28,923 nucleotides of DNA. Origin: a virus. The translations under genes and the position numbers were made by a program. Position 1 is the stretch's first letter. Every line of letters starts with the position of its first letter. Of the stretch, positions 15,696 through 21,987 are shown one piece after another. Location of the stretch: positions 1 through 28,923 of the IMG/VR virus record IMGVR_UViG_3300030430_003980. The stretch is one strand, 5' to 3'. The notes under the pieces were generated by a model. It was not told where the DNA came from. It saw nothing but the letters and a program-made list of their open reading frames with translations, and ran no database searches.

Positions 15696-15724
15696 TTGAC
15701 AACCCGTTTTAAATATGTTATATT
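15696..15724 (+). promoter_or_regulatory. Sigma-70-type promoter before the 25-aa membrane peptide
   Basis: TTGACA (15696-15701), 17-base spacer, TATATT (15719-15724) with extended TGT at 15716-15718. It lies just after the stop at 15684-15686. Confidence 0.75.
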
Positions 15725-15751
15725 ATAGTATAAAGAAAAAGGAAGGACACT

Positions 15752-15829
15752 ATGGAATTTGTACTAGCAACTTCAATCTTTGTATTCGCCTTTACCTGGT
15801 TTTGGTATTGGCTTCATGAAAGACTTTGA
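15752..15829 (+). CDS. 25-aa single-span membrane peptide
   Basis: ATG at 15752 behind GGAAGGA, downstream of its own strong promoter and followed by another promoter, so this tiny frame is the only gene in its unit. The peptide begins MEFVLATSIFVFAFTWFWYW and ends LHERL. It is one hydrophobic aromatic-rich helix with a short charged end, long enough to span a membrane. A dedicated promoter and a strong ribosome binding site argue that it is made. A host-membrane effector is possible (inference), but no family is recognised. Confidence 0.55.
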   Translation: MEFVLATSIFVFAFTWFWYWLHERL

Positions 15830-15847
15830 AAAAACTTTAAACAATAC

Positions 15848-15876
15848 TTGACAAGGTATCAAAACTATGTTATAAT
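15848..15876 (+). promoter_or_regulatory. Sigma-70-type promoter before the DUF2693-like gene
   Basis: TTGACA (15848-15853), 17-base spacer, perfect TATAAT (15871-15876) with extended TGT. The downstream gene starts at 15907 behind GGAGG. The strongest-looking promoter of the set. Confidence 0.8.
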
Positions 15877-15906
15877 ATATATGTTCAATCAAACTATGGA
15901 GGTTAT

Positions 15907-16164
15907 ATGAACAATACAAACACTATGACTGTATACACTGCAACATTTACTACTCAACGCGGAGAACAACGAGAAATGAATTTCATCCGCCCATCCGAAG
16001 CGCCGAGTGGTGTATTCCCGATGAATTTGCGAGCACGTAAATTGCAGCCTGGATATGAAACTGTATGGGATATTGATCGTCAACAATATAGAACATTCAA
16101 CAATAATACTGTGGTAGGCTTCGTAGTATCAAGCACCCGAGATGTAACTGTAGAATTGTTCTAA
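15907..16164 (+). CDS. WYL_2 / DUF2693-like small Sm-like protein
   Basis: An 85-aa protein, ATG behind GGAGGTTAT. The centre and end read VWDIDRQQYRTFNNNTVVGF, matching the 'v.D...k.fRtFn.dtVvg' ending of the short Sm-like/WYL_2 family (DUF2693) common in T4-like phages. The N-terminal half (YTATFTTQRGEQREMNFIRP) fits the family's first beta strands ('v.ftkkdGs.R.m'). Members are small and generally uncharacterised; an RNA or protein binding role is only suggested by the fold. It is monocistronic, with its own promoter and terminator. Confidence 0.6.
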   Translation: MNNTNTMTVYTATFTTQRGEQREMNFIRPSEAPSGVFPMNLRARKLQPGYETVWDIDRQQYRTFNNNTVVGFVVSSTRDVTVELF

Positions 16165-16185
16165 GTATCTTACGCTAAAAAGGTT

Positions 16186-16217
16186 TGCGGTCTCCTTTTA
16201 AAAGACCGCACTTTTTA
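16186..16217 (+). terminator. Intrinsic terminator after the DUF2693-like gene
   Basis: TGCGGTCT (16186-16193) pairs perfectly with AGACCGCA (16203-16210) across a 9-base loop, followed by CTTTTTAC. Confidence 0.85.
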
Positions 16218-16240
16218 CAAATGTACACAAAGGAGGAAGA

Positions 16241-16669
16241 ATGTCCAAAGTAATCGATCTAAAAGCATACAAGCTGCACAAAGAAAGTGTTGAACTAATT
16301 GAGCATATGTTAGATATATGTTGCACTCTCAAAGGTGTAGATTGGTCAGAGCGCGATGATTTGTCCAGCGAAGAAATAAGACATTACTTGAAACAATATT
16401 TGGATATGACTGATGCTGAACCTGGTGTTTATGAAGTAATAAGCAAACTATTTCCAGATGAAACAGAAACCTCATTTGCCGATAGAAGCACAGAAATCTT
16501 AATGAATAACATTGCTTCTTCTTTCGAAGGTGGTATTGAGCCCTATCATGTTTTAGAAGATACTGACTTGAATAAAATATTCGAAGCAATTGATAAATCA
16601 TATCCTGATAATCCTGAAATTTCCGAACTAATAAAGAACAGAATAACAGAAAAGATAAAAAAACTTTAA
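16241..16669 (+). CDS. Acidic helical protein of unknown function, 142 aa
   Basis: ATG behind AAAGGAGGAAGA, one of the best ribosome binding sites in the window. The protein begins MSKVIDLKAYKLHKESVELI and has Cys-Cys at about 27-28 (MLDICCTLKG). It is rich in Glu and Asp and probably all helical. No motif is recognised and no promoter was seen between it and the terminator just upstream, so it may be expressed by read-through. The next promoter begins 7 bases after its stop. Confidence 0.6.
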   Translation: MSKVIDLKAYKLHKESVELIEHMLDICCTLKGVDWSERDDLSSEEIRHYLKQYLDMTDAEPGVYEVISKLFPDETETSFADRSTEILMNNIASSFEGGIEPYHVLEDTDLNKIFEAIDKSYPDNPEISELIKNRITEKIKKL

Positions 16670-16676
16670 AAAATAT

Positions 16677-16705
16677 TTGACAAACCATTTTGAATATGTT
16701 ATAAT
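16677..16705 (+). promoter_or_regulatory. Sigma-70-type promoter for the SSB gene
   Basis: TTGACA (16677-16682), 17-base spacer, TATAAT (16700-16705) with extended TGT (16697-16699). Predicted transcript start near 16712 leaves a leader of about 95 bases. Confidence 0.8.
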
Positions 16706-16733
16706 ATTATATAATGAAACGACTTTAATCGGG

Positions 16734-16757
16734 GGCGGGATGAAAAAATAGCCTGCC
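16734..16757 (+). promoter_or_regulatory. Structured leader hairpin upstream of the SSB gene, possible autoregulatory site
   Basis: GGCGGG (16734-16739) pairs with CCTGCC (16752-16757), one G-U pair, around a 12-base loop that is itself a mini-ORF ATG AAA AAA TAG. From there to the ATG at 16807 the leader is unstructured and A-rich. T4 gene 32 is autoregulated by gp32 binding a leader pseudoknot and then the unstructured A/U-rich stretch down to the start. The arrangement here is similar in position (-73 to -50), but a pseudoknot second stem was not found. Confidence 0.4.
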
Positions 16758-16806
16758 TACCTTAGTGATAAAACACAAAAAAATAAAATAACCTTAGGAG
16801 TAAATT

Positions 16807-17580
16807 ATGGCTATTAATATAGAAGCAATGCGAGCAAAGCTCGAACAATCAAAGAACGGAAAAAAAACATCCGGTAGAAATTCTACTATGTGGAAGCCAC
16901 AAGCCGGCGCACAACACATCCGTATCTTACCAACAGCAGACGGCGACCCGTTCCGTGAATTCCACTTTCACTATAATGTAGGAAAGAATCCTGGGATCTA
17001 CTGTAACAAGCGAAATGATGGTGGTGAATGCCCTATCTGTGACTTCGCATCTAAACTTTGGCGAGAGGGTACTGAAACAGACGATCAAAACCTCAAAAAC
17101 GAAGCTAAAAAGTTGTTTGCTCGAAAGCGTTACTACTCACCAGTATTGGTTCGTGGAAATGAATCAGAAGGTGTAAAAATCTGGGCTTATGGAAAGACTG
17201 CCTATGAAACTTTGTTGGGCTATGTGCTTGATCCTGATTATGGAGATATCACAGATCCACAAACTGGAACAGATATCAAGTTGACTTATACACTTGCTTC
17301 TGGACCTGGTGCTTTCCCTAAAACTGCTCTTCAGCCACGACGTCGTCCATCAATCTTATGTGACGATGCAGTTGGAAACTGTGAAGAGTTGTTGGACTCG
17401 GTACCTGTAATCGATAATCTGTTTGAACGCAAAACCGTTGATGAAGTTCAGGCTCTGTTGGATGGTTATTTGTCCTCCGACGATCTAGCGGAGTCGTCTT
17501 CTAGCGAGACACAACGCGGTAAATCACAAACAGGACAGGATGTAGATAAGGCTTTCGCGGCATTCATGAATGAAGAATAA
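16807..17580 (+). CDS. gp32-like single-stranded DNA-binding protein
   Basis: A 257-aa protein, ATG behind TTAGGAG. The N-terminus is basic (KLEQSKNGKKTSGRNS), followed by MWKPQAGAQHIRILP. A gp32-type zinc site is visible: H53 or H55, then C66-x8-C75-x2-C78 within YCNKRNDGGECPICDF. A Ser/Glu-rich linker and an acidic tail ending KAFAAFMNEE match the gp32 C-terminal domain that recruits replication partners. It coats single-stranded DNA for the phage replisome and recombination. Slightly shorter than T4 gp32 (301 aa). It has its own promoter and terminator and a long leader, so independent, possibly autogenous control is likely. Confidence 0.85.
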   Translation: MAINIEAMRAKLEQSKNGKKTSGRNSTMWKPQAGAQHIRILPTADGDPFREFHFHYNVGKNPGIYCNKRNDGGECPICDFASKLWREGTETDDQNLKNEAKKLFARKRYYSPVLVRGNESEGVKIWAYGKTAYETLLGYVLDPDYGDITDPQTGTDIKLTYTLASGPGAFPKTALQPRRRPSILCDDAVGNCEELLDSVPVIDNLFERKTVDEVQALLDGYLSSDDLAESSSSETQRGKSQTGQDVDKAFAAFMNEE

Positions 17581-17611
17581 GTCGTAGACCTCCTGTGTTG
17601 TAAGGGTTTTC

Positions 17612-17650
17612 AGCCACCTTTCCCTCGGTTATAAAAGGTGGCTCTTTTTT
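17612..17650 (+). terminator. Intrinsic terminator after the SSB gene
   Basis: AGCCACCTTT (17612-17621) pairs perfectly with AAAGGTGGCT (17634-17643), followed by CTTTTTT. A strong, textbook-shaped hairpin. Confidence 0.9.
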
Positions 17651-17666
17651 ATCATAGGAGAACAAA

Positions 17667-17846
17667 ATGGATAAACAACAATTATCAAACGTGTGCTTTA
17701 CGGCATCGTTAGTATCAGTAATCGTATCAATATTGACTTGGGTTTTTGCTAGCCAAGCAGACCCTGCCCATGCAGAACGATTCGGAATATTTATTGGATT
17801 GTGGGCCCCAACTTTAATGGGCTTAGCAAATTATTACAGGGAGTAG
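17667..17846 (+). CDS. Small two-span membrane protein, 59 aa
   Basis: ATG at 17667 behind ATAGGAG, 17 bases after the SSB terminator. The protein begins MDKQQLSNVCFTASLVSVIV, has a first hydrophobic span (about 10-28, VSVIVSILTWVFA), a polar loop (QADPAHAERF) and a second span (about 39-54, GIFIGLWAPTLMGLA). It is too short for most families. The 'AERFGIF.GLWAPT..gLAN' part is one I associate with small uncharacterised proteins of marine phages and bacteria. A holin-like role is possible because it is followed by another small membrane protein, but the setting beside SSB and UvsX is not a lysis cassette. Confidence 0.6.
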   Translation: MDKQQLSNVCFTASLVSVIVSILTWVFASQADPAHAERFGIFIGLWAPTLMGLANYYRE

Positions 17847-17848
17847 CA

Positions 17849-18004
17849 GTGAATTTAGTAGAGTTTATATTTGCTGTTACAGCTGTGTTTGGGAGCACAG
17901 GTATCATCATGGCTTGGACCTCTTTCACTTATCGCATAGAGCAGAGACACCAAGAAGACACCCAAAAATCTCTCAGAGTTATAGAACAACACGTAGGAGA
18001 ATAA
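17849..18004 (+). CDS. Small one-span membrane protein, 51 aa
   Basis: Start chosen at GTG 17849 because CAGGGAG lies just upstream, overlapping the end of the previous gene; a GTG at 17801 would give 67 aa but has no such site. After the start comes NLVEFIFAVTAVFGSTGII, one membrane span, then a charged helical end (YRIEQRHQEDTQKSLRVIEQ). Paired with the 59-aa gene upstream (2-base gap) and directly before uvsX. A two-component membrane complex is possible; no family is recognised. Confidence 0.5.
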   Translation: MNLVEFIFAVTAVFGSTGIIMAWTSFTYRIEQRHQEDTQKSLRVIEQHVGE

Positions 18005-19111
18005 ATGACAAAAGCAGGCAAAATAGATATTAATGCGATGAAGAAATTCGTCAACAAAAAAGTTGGGCTTGATATCGCCCATGACCTTAATGAAGACAAT
18101 CCTACCGAGGTTAAAGAATGGATTCCAACTGGTTCGCGTTGGTTGGACTCTATTGTCTGCCGAGGGAAGATGGCTGGTATTCCTGTTGGAAAAATCACAG
18201 AATTGGCTGGATTATCCTCAGCCGGTAAATCTTATATGGCTTGTCAAATCGCAACTCGAGCACAAAAAATGGGACACTGTGTCGTATACTTTGACGCCGA
18301 ATCTGCGATTGATCCCTTGTTCCTTGAGAATTCAGGGATCGATATTAACAATGACTTCTTGTACATTCAGGCCGTCTCCGTTGAGAAAACATTGGAGACA
18401 ATTGAGGATCTCATGTCCGAATATCCAGAAACCCAGTTTCTATTTATTTGGGATTCTATCGCGGCAACTTCTTCCGAGAAGGACCTCGAAGGAGATTTTA
18501 ATCCTCAATCATCAATGGCGGTAAAGCCTCGGATCTTTGCGAAAGCATTTCCGAAACTTACTATCCCATTAGCAAATCAACAGTGTACTCTCTTGTTGAT
18601 CAATCAACTAAAAACTAACATCACTTCTAATATTGCAGAAGCTATGACGACACCTTATACCGCTCCTGGTGGTAAAGCAATCGAATACTTCTCTTCGCTT
18701 AGAATATGGCTTACAAAGCGCAAAGCAAAGGCTGCACATGTCCTAGACTCTAGTGGTCTTCGCATTGGCTCTGAAGTTAAGGTTAAGATTGAAAAGTCTC
18801 GCTTCGGATCTGAAGGTCGCACATGTGGCTTCAAGATTCTTTGGGGCAAAGATGTAGGGATTCAAGATGAAGAATCGTGGCTTGAAGCATTAAGAGCATC
18901 TGGCTCCAATCGTTTCAAGCCTGGTGCTTGGAATAAGATCTATGACCGTGATGGTAAAGAGTTCAAGTTCCAACGCTCACAATGGATAAAGAAACTTCAA
19001 AACGAAGAATTTAGATCAGTTGTGTTCGACATCATGGATGAAGAAATCATTAAATTATTTGAGACCGAAGGTAAGAATTTTCGTCTCGAAGGAGAGTCCG
19101 AAGAAGGTTAA
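18005..19111 (+). CDS. uvsX: UvsX/RecA-type recombinase
   Basis: A 368-aa protein, ATG directly after the previous stop (TAA-ATG), with GTAGGAG upstream. RecA core: Walker A GLSSAGKS at 69-76, then VVYFDAESAID, a Walker B-like strand QFLFIWDSIAATSS, and the L1/L2 region with LLLINQLKTN and PGGKAIEYFSSLRIWLTKR. It forms filaments on single-stranded DNA and drives strand exchange in recombination-dependent replication and repair. Its length is close to T4 UvsX (391 aa) and the C-terminus is acidic (GESEEG), as in UvsX. It is the last gene before a clear terminator; the gp32-like gene lies just upstream, as expected for functional partners. Confidence 0.92.
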   Translation: MTKAGKIDINAMKKFVNKKVGLDIAHDLNEDNPTEVKEWIPTGSRWLDSIVCRGKMAGIPVGKITELAGLSSAGKSYMACQIATRAQKMGHCVVYFDAESAIDPLFLENSGIDINNDFLYIQAVSVEKTLETIEDLMSEYPETQFLFIWDSIAATSSEKDLEGDFNPQSSMAVKPRIFAKAFPKLTIPLANQQCTLLLINQLKTNITSNIAEAMTTPYTAPGGKAIEYFSSLRIWLTKRKAKAAHVLDSSGLRIGSEVKVKIEKSRFGSEGRTCGFKILWGKDVGIQDEESWLEALRASGSNRFKPGAWNKIYDRDGKEFKFQRSQWIKKLQNEEFRSVVFDIMDEEIIKLFETEGKNFRLEGESEEG

Positions 19112-19130
19112 ATCCTGAAGGTAACTCATC

Positions 19131-19163
19131 AGCCTCGTTGGTTCGCCATCGGGGCTTTTTTTG
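19131..19163 (+). terminator. Intrinsic terminator after uvsX
   Basis: AGCCTCG (19131-19137) pairs with CGGGGCT (19150-19156), one U-G pair, followed by a run of T (to 19162). Confidence 0.85.
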
Positions 19164-19202
19164 TTTTTAAGCAACTATTTAAAGTCATAATGGAGAATAA
19201 TA

Positions 19203-20009
19203 ATGAATCCAAAAAGACAAATTATTGAACAAGCGATTATGGACCTTGAAGAAAACAGAGAGGTGGTAAGCCAAATCTACGAAGAACGGAGCAACATGAT
19301 CCAAAATCCAGGATCGGACTTCTACCAAAGATCTGAAGAACTAGACGTCGCCATGGAAAAAGCACGAGAAGAACGCGTAAACATAGCAGTTAGGCTTTTT
19401 CGTGACTATCTGGATTACCAAGGAAATCCTGTTGTTGGAAATCCGAATGAAGCATTTTATGACCCCAACCCAACACCTATCTTTAGTGTTGGCGACTTTC
19501 ATAGAGGGCCTGGTATGCCTAGAACAATGCCGGCGATTACGGGTGCTAGAACCAAACACTCATCAACAGGACGAACAACCTTAAGAAGAATCGATAAATT
19601 TATTAAACAACTAAAAGATAAAATGAAAAGAAGAAAAGACTTGCAAGAGAGCAATTTATTTCAACTCACAGAAGCAAAACTAAAGCAAATGATCTTGGAT
19701 GAAATGAAATCTAATCTACCTATCGCCGATCAAGATCAACTATATGCAGACATCGAGAGAGCTAAAGAAATTGCTGCAGAGTTCAATGCACTTTATAGAG
19801 AAAGAAACGAAATTTCGGATCGTGCGTTTGAAGATGGACATGATAACTTTGACGAATATTATCGAGAGATATCGCACAGATTGCAGGGTTTGTCTAATGA
19901 GTTTGATACGATTGCGATAAGAAATAATGTTTTAAATAATTACCATATTTTTAATCTAGATGGTTTTATAAAAACGTTAAAAAAGAAGTTCCGGAGAAAA
20001 AGCCTGTGA
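19203..20009 (+). CDS. Two-module protein carrying the repeated LTEAKLKQMILDEM peptide
   Basis: A 268-aa protein, ATG behind ATGGAG. Residues 1-155 are one module: a helical start (MNPKRQIIEQAIMDLEENRE), a Pro-rich middle and an end RIDKFIKQLKDKMKRRKDLQ. From about 157 a second module begins LTEAKLKQMILDEMKSNLP and ends FIKTLKKKFRRKSL. That second module is homologous to the whole next gene, which starts with the same peptide and ends KNKFRRKTI. The first module's end resembles the other two ends, so three related units lie in tandem, two fused in this ORF. Function is unknown. The peptide resembles short conserved leader peptides of many marine phage proteins; a sorting or capsid-targeting role is a guess. 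Confidence 0.6.
   Translation: MNPKRQIIEQAIMDLEENREVVSQIYEERSNMIQNPGSDFYQRSEELDVAMEKAREERVNIAVRLFRDYLDYQGNPVVGNPNEAFYDPNPTPIFSVGDFHRGPGMPRTMPAITGARTKHSSTGRTTLRRIDKFIKQLKDKMKRRKDLQESNLFQLTEAKLKQMILDEMKSNLPIADQDQLYADIERAKEIAAEFNALYRERNEISDRAFEDGHDNFDEYYREISHRLQGLSNEFDTIAIRNNVLNNYHIFNLDGFIKTLKKKFRRKSL
19664..19735 (+). repeat. Direct repeat, copy 1 (with 20011-20082)
   Basis: The 72 bases match 20011-20082 at 63 positions by hand count. They encode the LTEAKLKQMILDEMKSNLP segment inside the 268-aa protein. The offset between copies is 347 bases. Confidence 0.9.
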
Positions 20010-20374
20010 AACTAACAGAAGCAAAATTAAAACAAATGATCTTGGATGAGATGAAATCTAATCTACCACTTGCTGACCAAGAAATGTTGCAAAGAGATAT
20101 AGACAAAGTTAGATCATTGTCCGTTGAAATTGATAAGCTCAGAGAGATGACTCGTATGCCCTCGGGTTTTGAAGGTCGAAAAAACATAGTTTCCTCTGCC
20201 GAACTAGAGCAATCAATCAAAGATATGGAAGATCTCTATAGTCGGATTCATCATTTAGATGGCGAAGTCCGAACCATCGCAGACAAATACAATATAGAAT
20301 TCTATTTTGATGAACCTGGAAATGAAGATCTAATTCGTTTAATGAAAAACAAATTTAGAAGAAAAACAATTTGA
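20006..20374 (+). CDS. Single-module paralogue with N-terminal LTEAKLKQMILDEM peptide
   Basis: A 122-aa protein starting at GTG 20006, which overlaps the upstream stop (GTGA); CCGGAG lies 10 bases before it. It reads KLTEAKLKQMILDEMKSNLP right after the start, then a helical charged centre and an end LIRLMKNKFRRKTI. It is a duplicate of the second half of the preceding protein; DNA identity is highest in the first 72 bases. The stop codon TGA lies inside the -35 box of the next promoter. Function unknown. Confidence 0.6.
   Translation: MKLTEAKLKQMILDEMKSNLPLADQEMLQRDIDKVRSLSVEIDKLREMTRMPSGFEGRKNIVSSAELEQSIKDMEDLYSRIHHLDGEVRTIADKYNIEFYFDEPGNEDLIRLMKNKFRRKTI
20011..20082 (+). repeat. Direct repeat, copy 2 (with 19664-19735)
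   Basis: Second copy of the 72-base repeat, at the 5' end of the 122-aa gene. The copies differ at nine positions by hand count, consistent with an old tandem duplication under protein-level constraint. Confidence 0.9.
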
Positions 20375-20399
20375 CAAACCCTCCGAGATATGTTATAAT
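20371..20399 (+). promoter_or_regulatory. Sigma-70-type promoter before the 185-aa gene
   Basis: TTGACA (20371-20376), 17-base spacer, TATAAT (20394-20399) with extended TGT. The TGA stop of the previous gene (20372-20374) lies within the -35 box. Predicted start near 20406. Confidence 0.82.
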
Positions 20400-20415
20400 A
20401 CTATAAACTCGGAGG
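20380..20415 (+). promoter_or_regulatory. Inverted repeat that can mask the ribosome binding site in read-through RNA only
   Basis: CCTCCGAG (20380-20387, in the promoter spacer) is perfectly complementary to CTCGGAGG (20408-20415), which contains the Shine-Dalgarno GGAGG of the gene at 20420. RNA read through from upstream has both arms and can hide the site. RNA started at this promoter (about 20406) lacks the left arm. This resembles T4 genes whose early transcripts hide the site while late transcripts start inside the hairpin. Base pairing is seen; control is inferred. Confidence 0.6.
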
Positions 20416-20419
20416 ACTT

Positions 20420-20977
20420 ATGGGTAACGACATTAACATCATTGATGCTCATATCAATGAAAAGGCAAAAAATAATCAAAATTTTGAAAAAGTAAAAGAA
20501 AAAATCTTGGGATACATCAATGATCACTTAAGAGGGATTATGGTGAACAATATAGATTTTTTAGACAAGCTTTTGAAAAAACATGGCGTAAAAGAGATTC
20601 TTAAAGCTATAGACACTTCAGCAGAAAAATATCTACAATTTGATAGCAATGGACACTCAAAAGAAAGCGTAGAAACATTCTTGGATAAAATTGGCGGTAT
20701 TGTGGTAAACAACAATAGACCCATGGTTGACAACAAGTGTTCTTATATTAAGGGTATTTGTAGAAATCGTTTTCACTATTGGGACAATAGAAAAGGAGCG
20801 ATCATCATGGCCAATTATATAAAAGCACTTAGAGACTATGGATGGTCAGAATCTAGAGTTCTTCACGACCTTGAAACTCAAGTTCAGCCAAAAACTCTAG
20901 AGTGCGCTAACTGGTCCGAATGGAAAAGTTTCCTAGAACAATGGACCGAAGATATTAAAGGATGGAGTAATAAATGA
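20420..20977 (+). CDS. Unknown replication-region protein, 185 aa (possible helicase loader-like)
   Basis: ATG behind CGGAGG with a short 4-base spacing. The N-terminal half is helical and charged (FEKVKEKILGYINDHLRGIM). The C-terminal half contains CSYIKGICRNRFHYWDNRKG and YIKALRDYGWSESRVLHDLE. The 'yIkgicRNr' phrase recalls the C-terminal part of some phage replication and DnaD-like proteins, but this is weak. Its stop overlaps the start of the flap exonuclease (ATGA), so it shares that operon. Treat the function as unknown. Confidence 0.55.
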   Translation: MGNDINIIDAHINEKAKNNQNFEKVKEKILGYINDHLRGIMVNNIDFLDKLLKKHGVKEILKAIDTSAEKYLQFDSNGHSKESVETFLDKIGGIVVNNNRPMVDNKCSYIKGICRNRFHYWDNRKGAIIMANYIKALRDYGWSESRVLHDLETQVQPKTLECANWSEWKSFLEQWTEDIKGWSNK

Positions 20978-21924
20978 AAAATGTAATAATAATTGACGCG
21001 TTGAACATGTTTCTACGCTCTTATGTAATCAGCCCTCACCTTAATAAAAAAGGGTGGCCTGTAGGAGGCACTATTGGCTTTCTAAAGTCTTTACAGAAGG
21101 TGGCTAGGGATTTTGACGCTGATGAGATTATAATCGCTTGGGATGGCCATGAGGGCTCTGCAAGACGACGTTCTATGAACAAGGACTATAAAGGTGGTCG
21201 CAAACCAGTGAGATTCAATCGCCGCATGGTGGAACTACCACCAGAAAAAGAAGAAGCCAACAAAGGCTTTCAACAAATAAGACTGATGGAGTACCTCAAT
21301 GAGATGCCCGTCATTCAATTGGTCGCTGATTTTACAGAAGCAGACGACATCATTGCCTTAGTGATCAACCATCCCCGCTATGCAGACTGGAAGAAGACGA
21401 TCATATCTAGTGATAAAGACTTCTTTCAACTGTGTCGAGAAGACGTTCAGATCTATCGACCAATACAAAAGAAGATTGTAACAAAGAAAAGCATCATCGA
21501 GGACTTTAAGATCCACCCGAATAACTTCGCACTAGCAAGAGCGATCGAAGGAGATAAGTCGGATAATCTACCGGGTATTAAAGGTGCTGGCTTGAAGACA
21601 ATAGCGAAACGATTTCCCTATCTTGTTCGGGAAGATGAATATGCTGTATCAGATATAATCAGAGACTGTGCTATGCAAGGTAAGAAATTAAAGATACACG
21701 AAAATATCGAGAGCAATGAAAAATTAATTAAGGACAACTATGCAATTATGCAATTACAACACCCAAATATTCGACCAATGAATAGGGAGTTGATCAAAAA
21801 GGCTATAGTCGACTTTGAACCTTTTTTCAATAAAATAAAATTTACACAGATGCTTTTCGATGATGATGCCGGCACTCTCAACTTTACAGATCTACAACAA
21901 ATTTTTCGAAAAATAAAAAGATAA
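20974..21924 (+). CDS. 5'-3' exonuclease / flap endonuclease (T4 RNase H, T5 FEN type)
   Basis: A 316-aa protein, ATG behind GGAG overlapping the upstream stop. FEN/PIN motifs appear in order: IIDALNMFLRSY near the N-terminus (first Asp), IIAWDGHEGSARRRSMNKDY in the arch region, FTEADDIIALV, ISSDKDFFQLC, and EGDKSDNLPGIKGAGLKTIA, the metal-binding acids plus helix-hairpin-helix. It removes RNA primers and 5' flaps during lagging-strand synthesis. As the polymerase here lacks the Pol I nuclease domains, this supplies the 5' nuclease in trans. Length matches T4 RNase H (305 aa). A new promoter follows 6 bases after its stop. Confidence 0.9.
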   Translation: MKNVIIIDALNMFLRSYVISPHLNKKGWPVGGTIGFLKSLQKVARDFDADEIIIAWDGHEGSARRRSMNKDYKGGRKPVRFNRRMVELPPEKEEANKGFQQIRLMEYLNEMPVIQLVADFTEADDIIALVINHPRYADWKKTIISSDKDFFQLCREDVQIYRPIQKKIVTKKSIIEDFKIHPNNFALARAIEGDKSDNLPGIKGAGLKTIAKRFPYLVREDEYAVSDIIRDCAMQGKKLKIHENIESNEKLIKDNYAIMQLQHPNIRPMNRELIKKAIVDFEPFFNKIKFTQMLFDDDAGTLNFTDLQQIFRKIKR

Positions 21925-21930
21925 TTTTAC

Positions 21931-21959
21931 TTGACAAGTAGAGTATAACAGGTTATATT
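21931..21959 (+). promoter_or_regulatory. Sigma-70-type promoter for the helicase/RNR operon
   Basis: TTGACA (21931-21936), 17-base spacer, TATATT (21954-21959). The TGn extension is absent (GGT). A short inverted repeat TATAAC-AGG-TTATA-type lies across the spacer and -10, possibly an operator (weak). Confidence 0.68.
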
Positions 21960-21987
21960 TAAACATAAAACAAATTCAGGAGGACAC

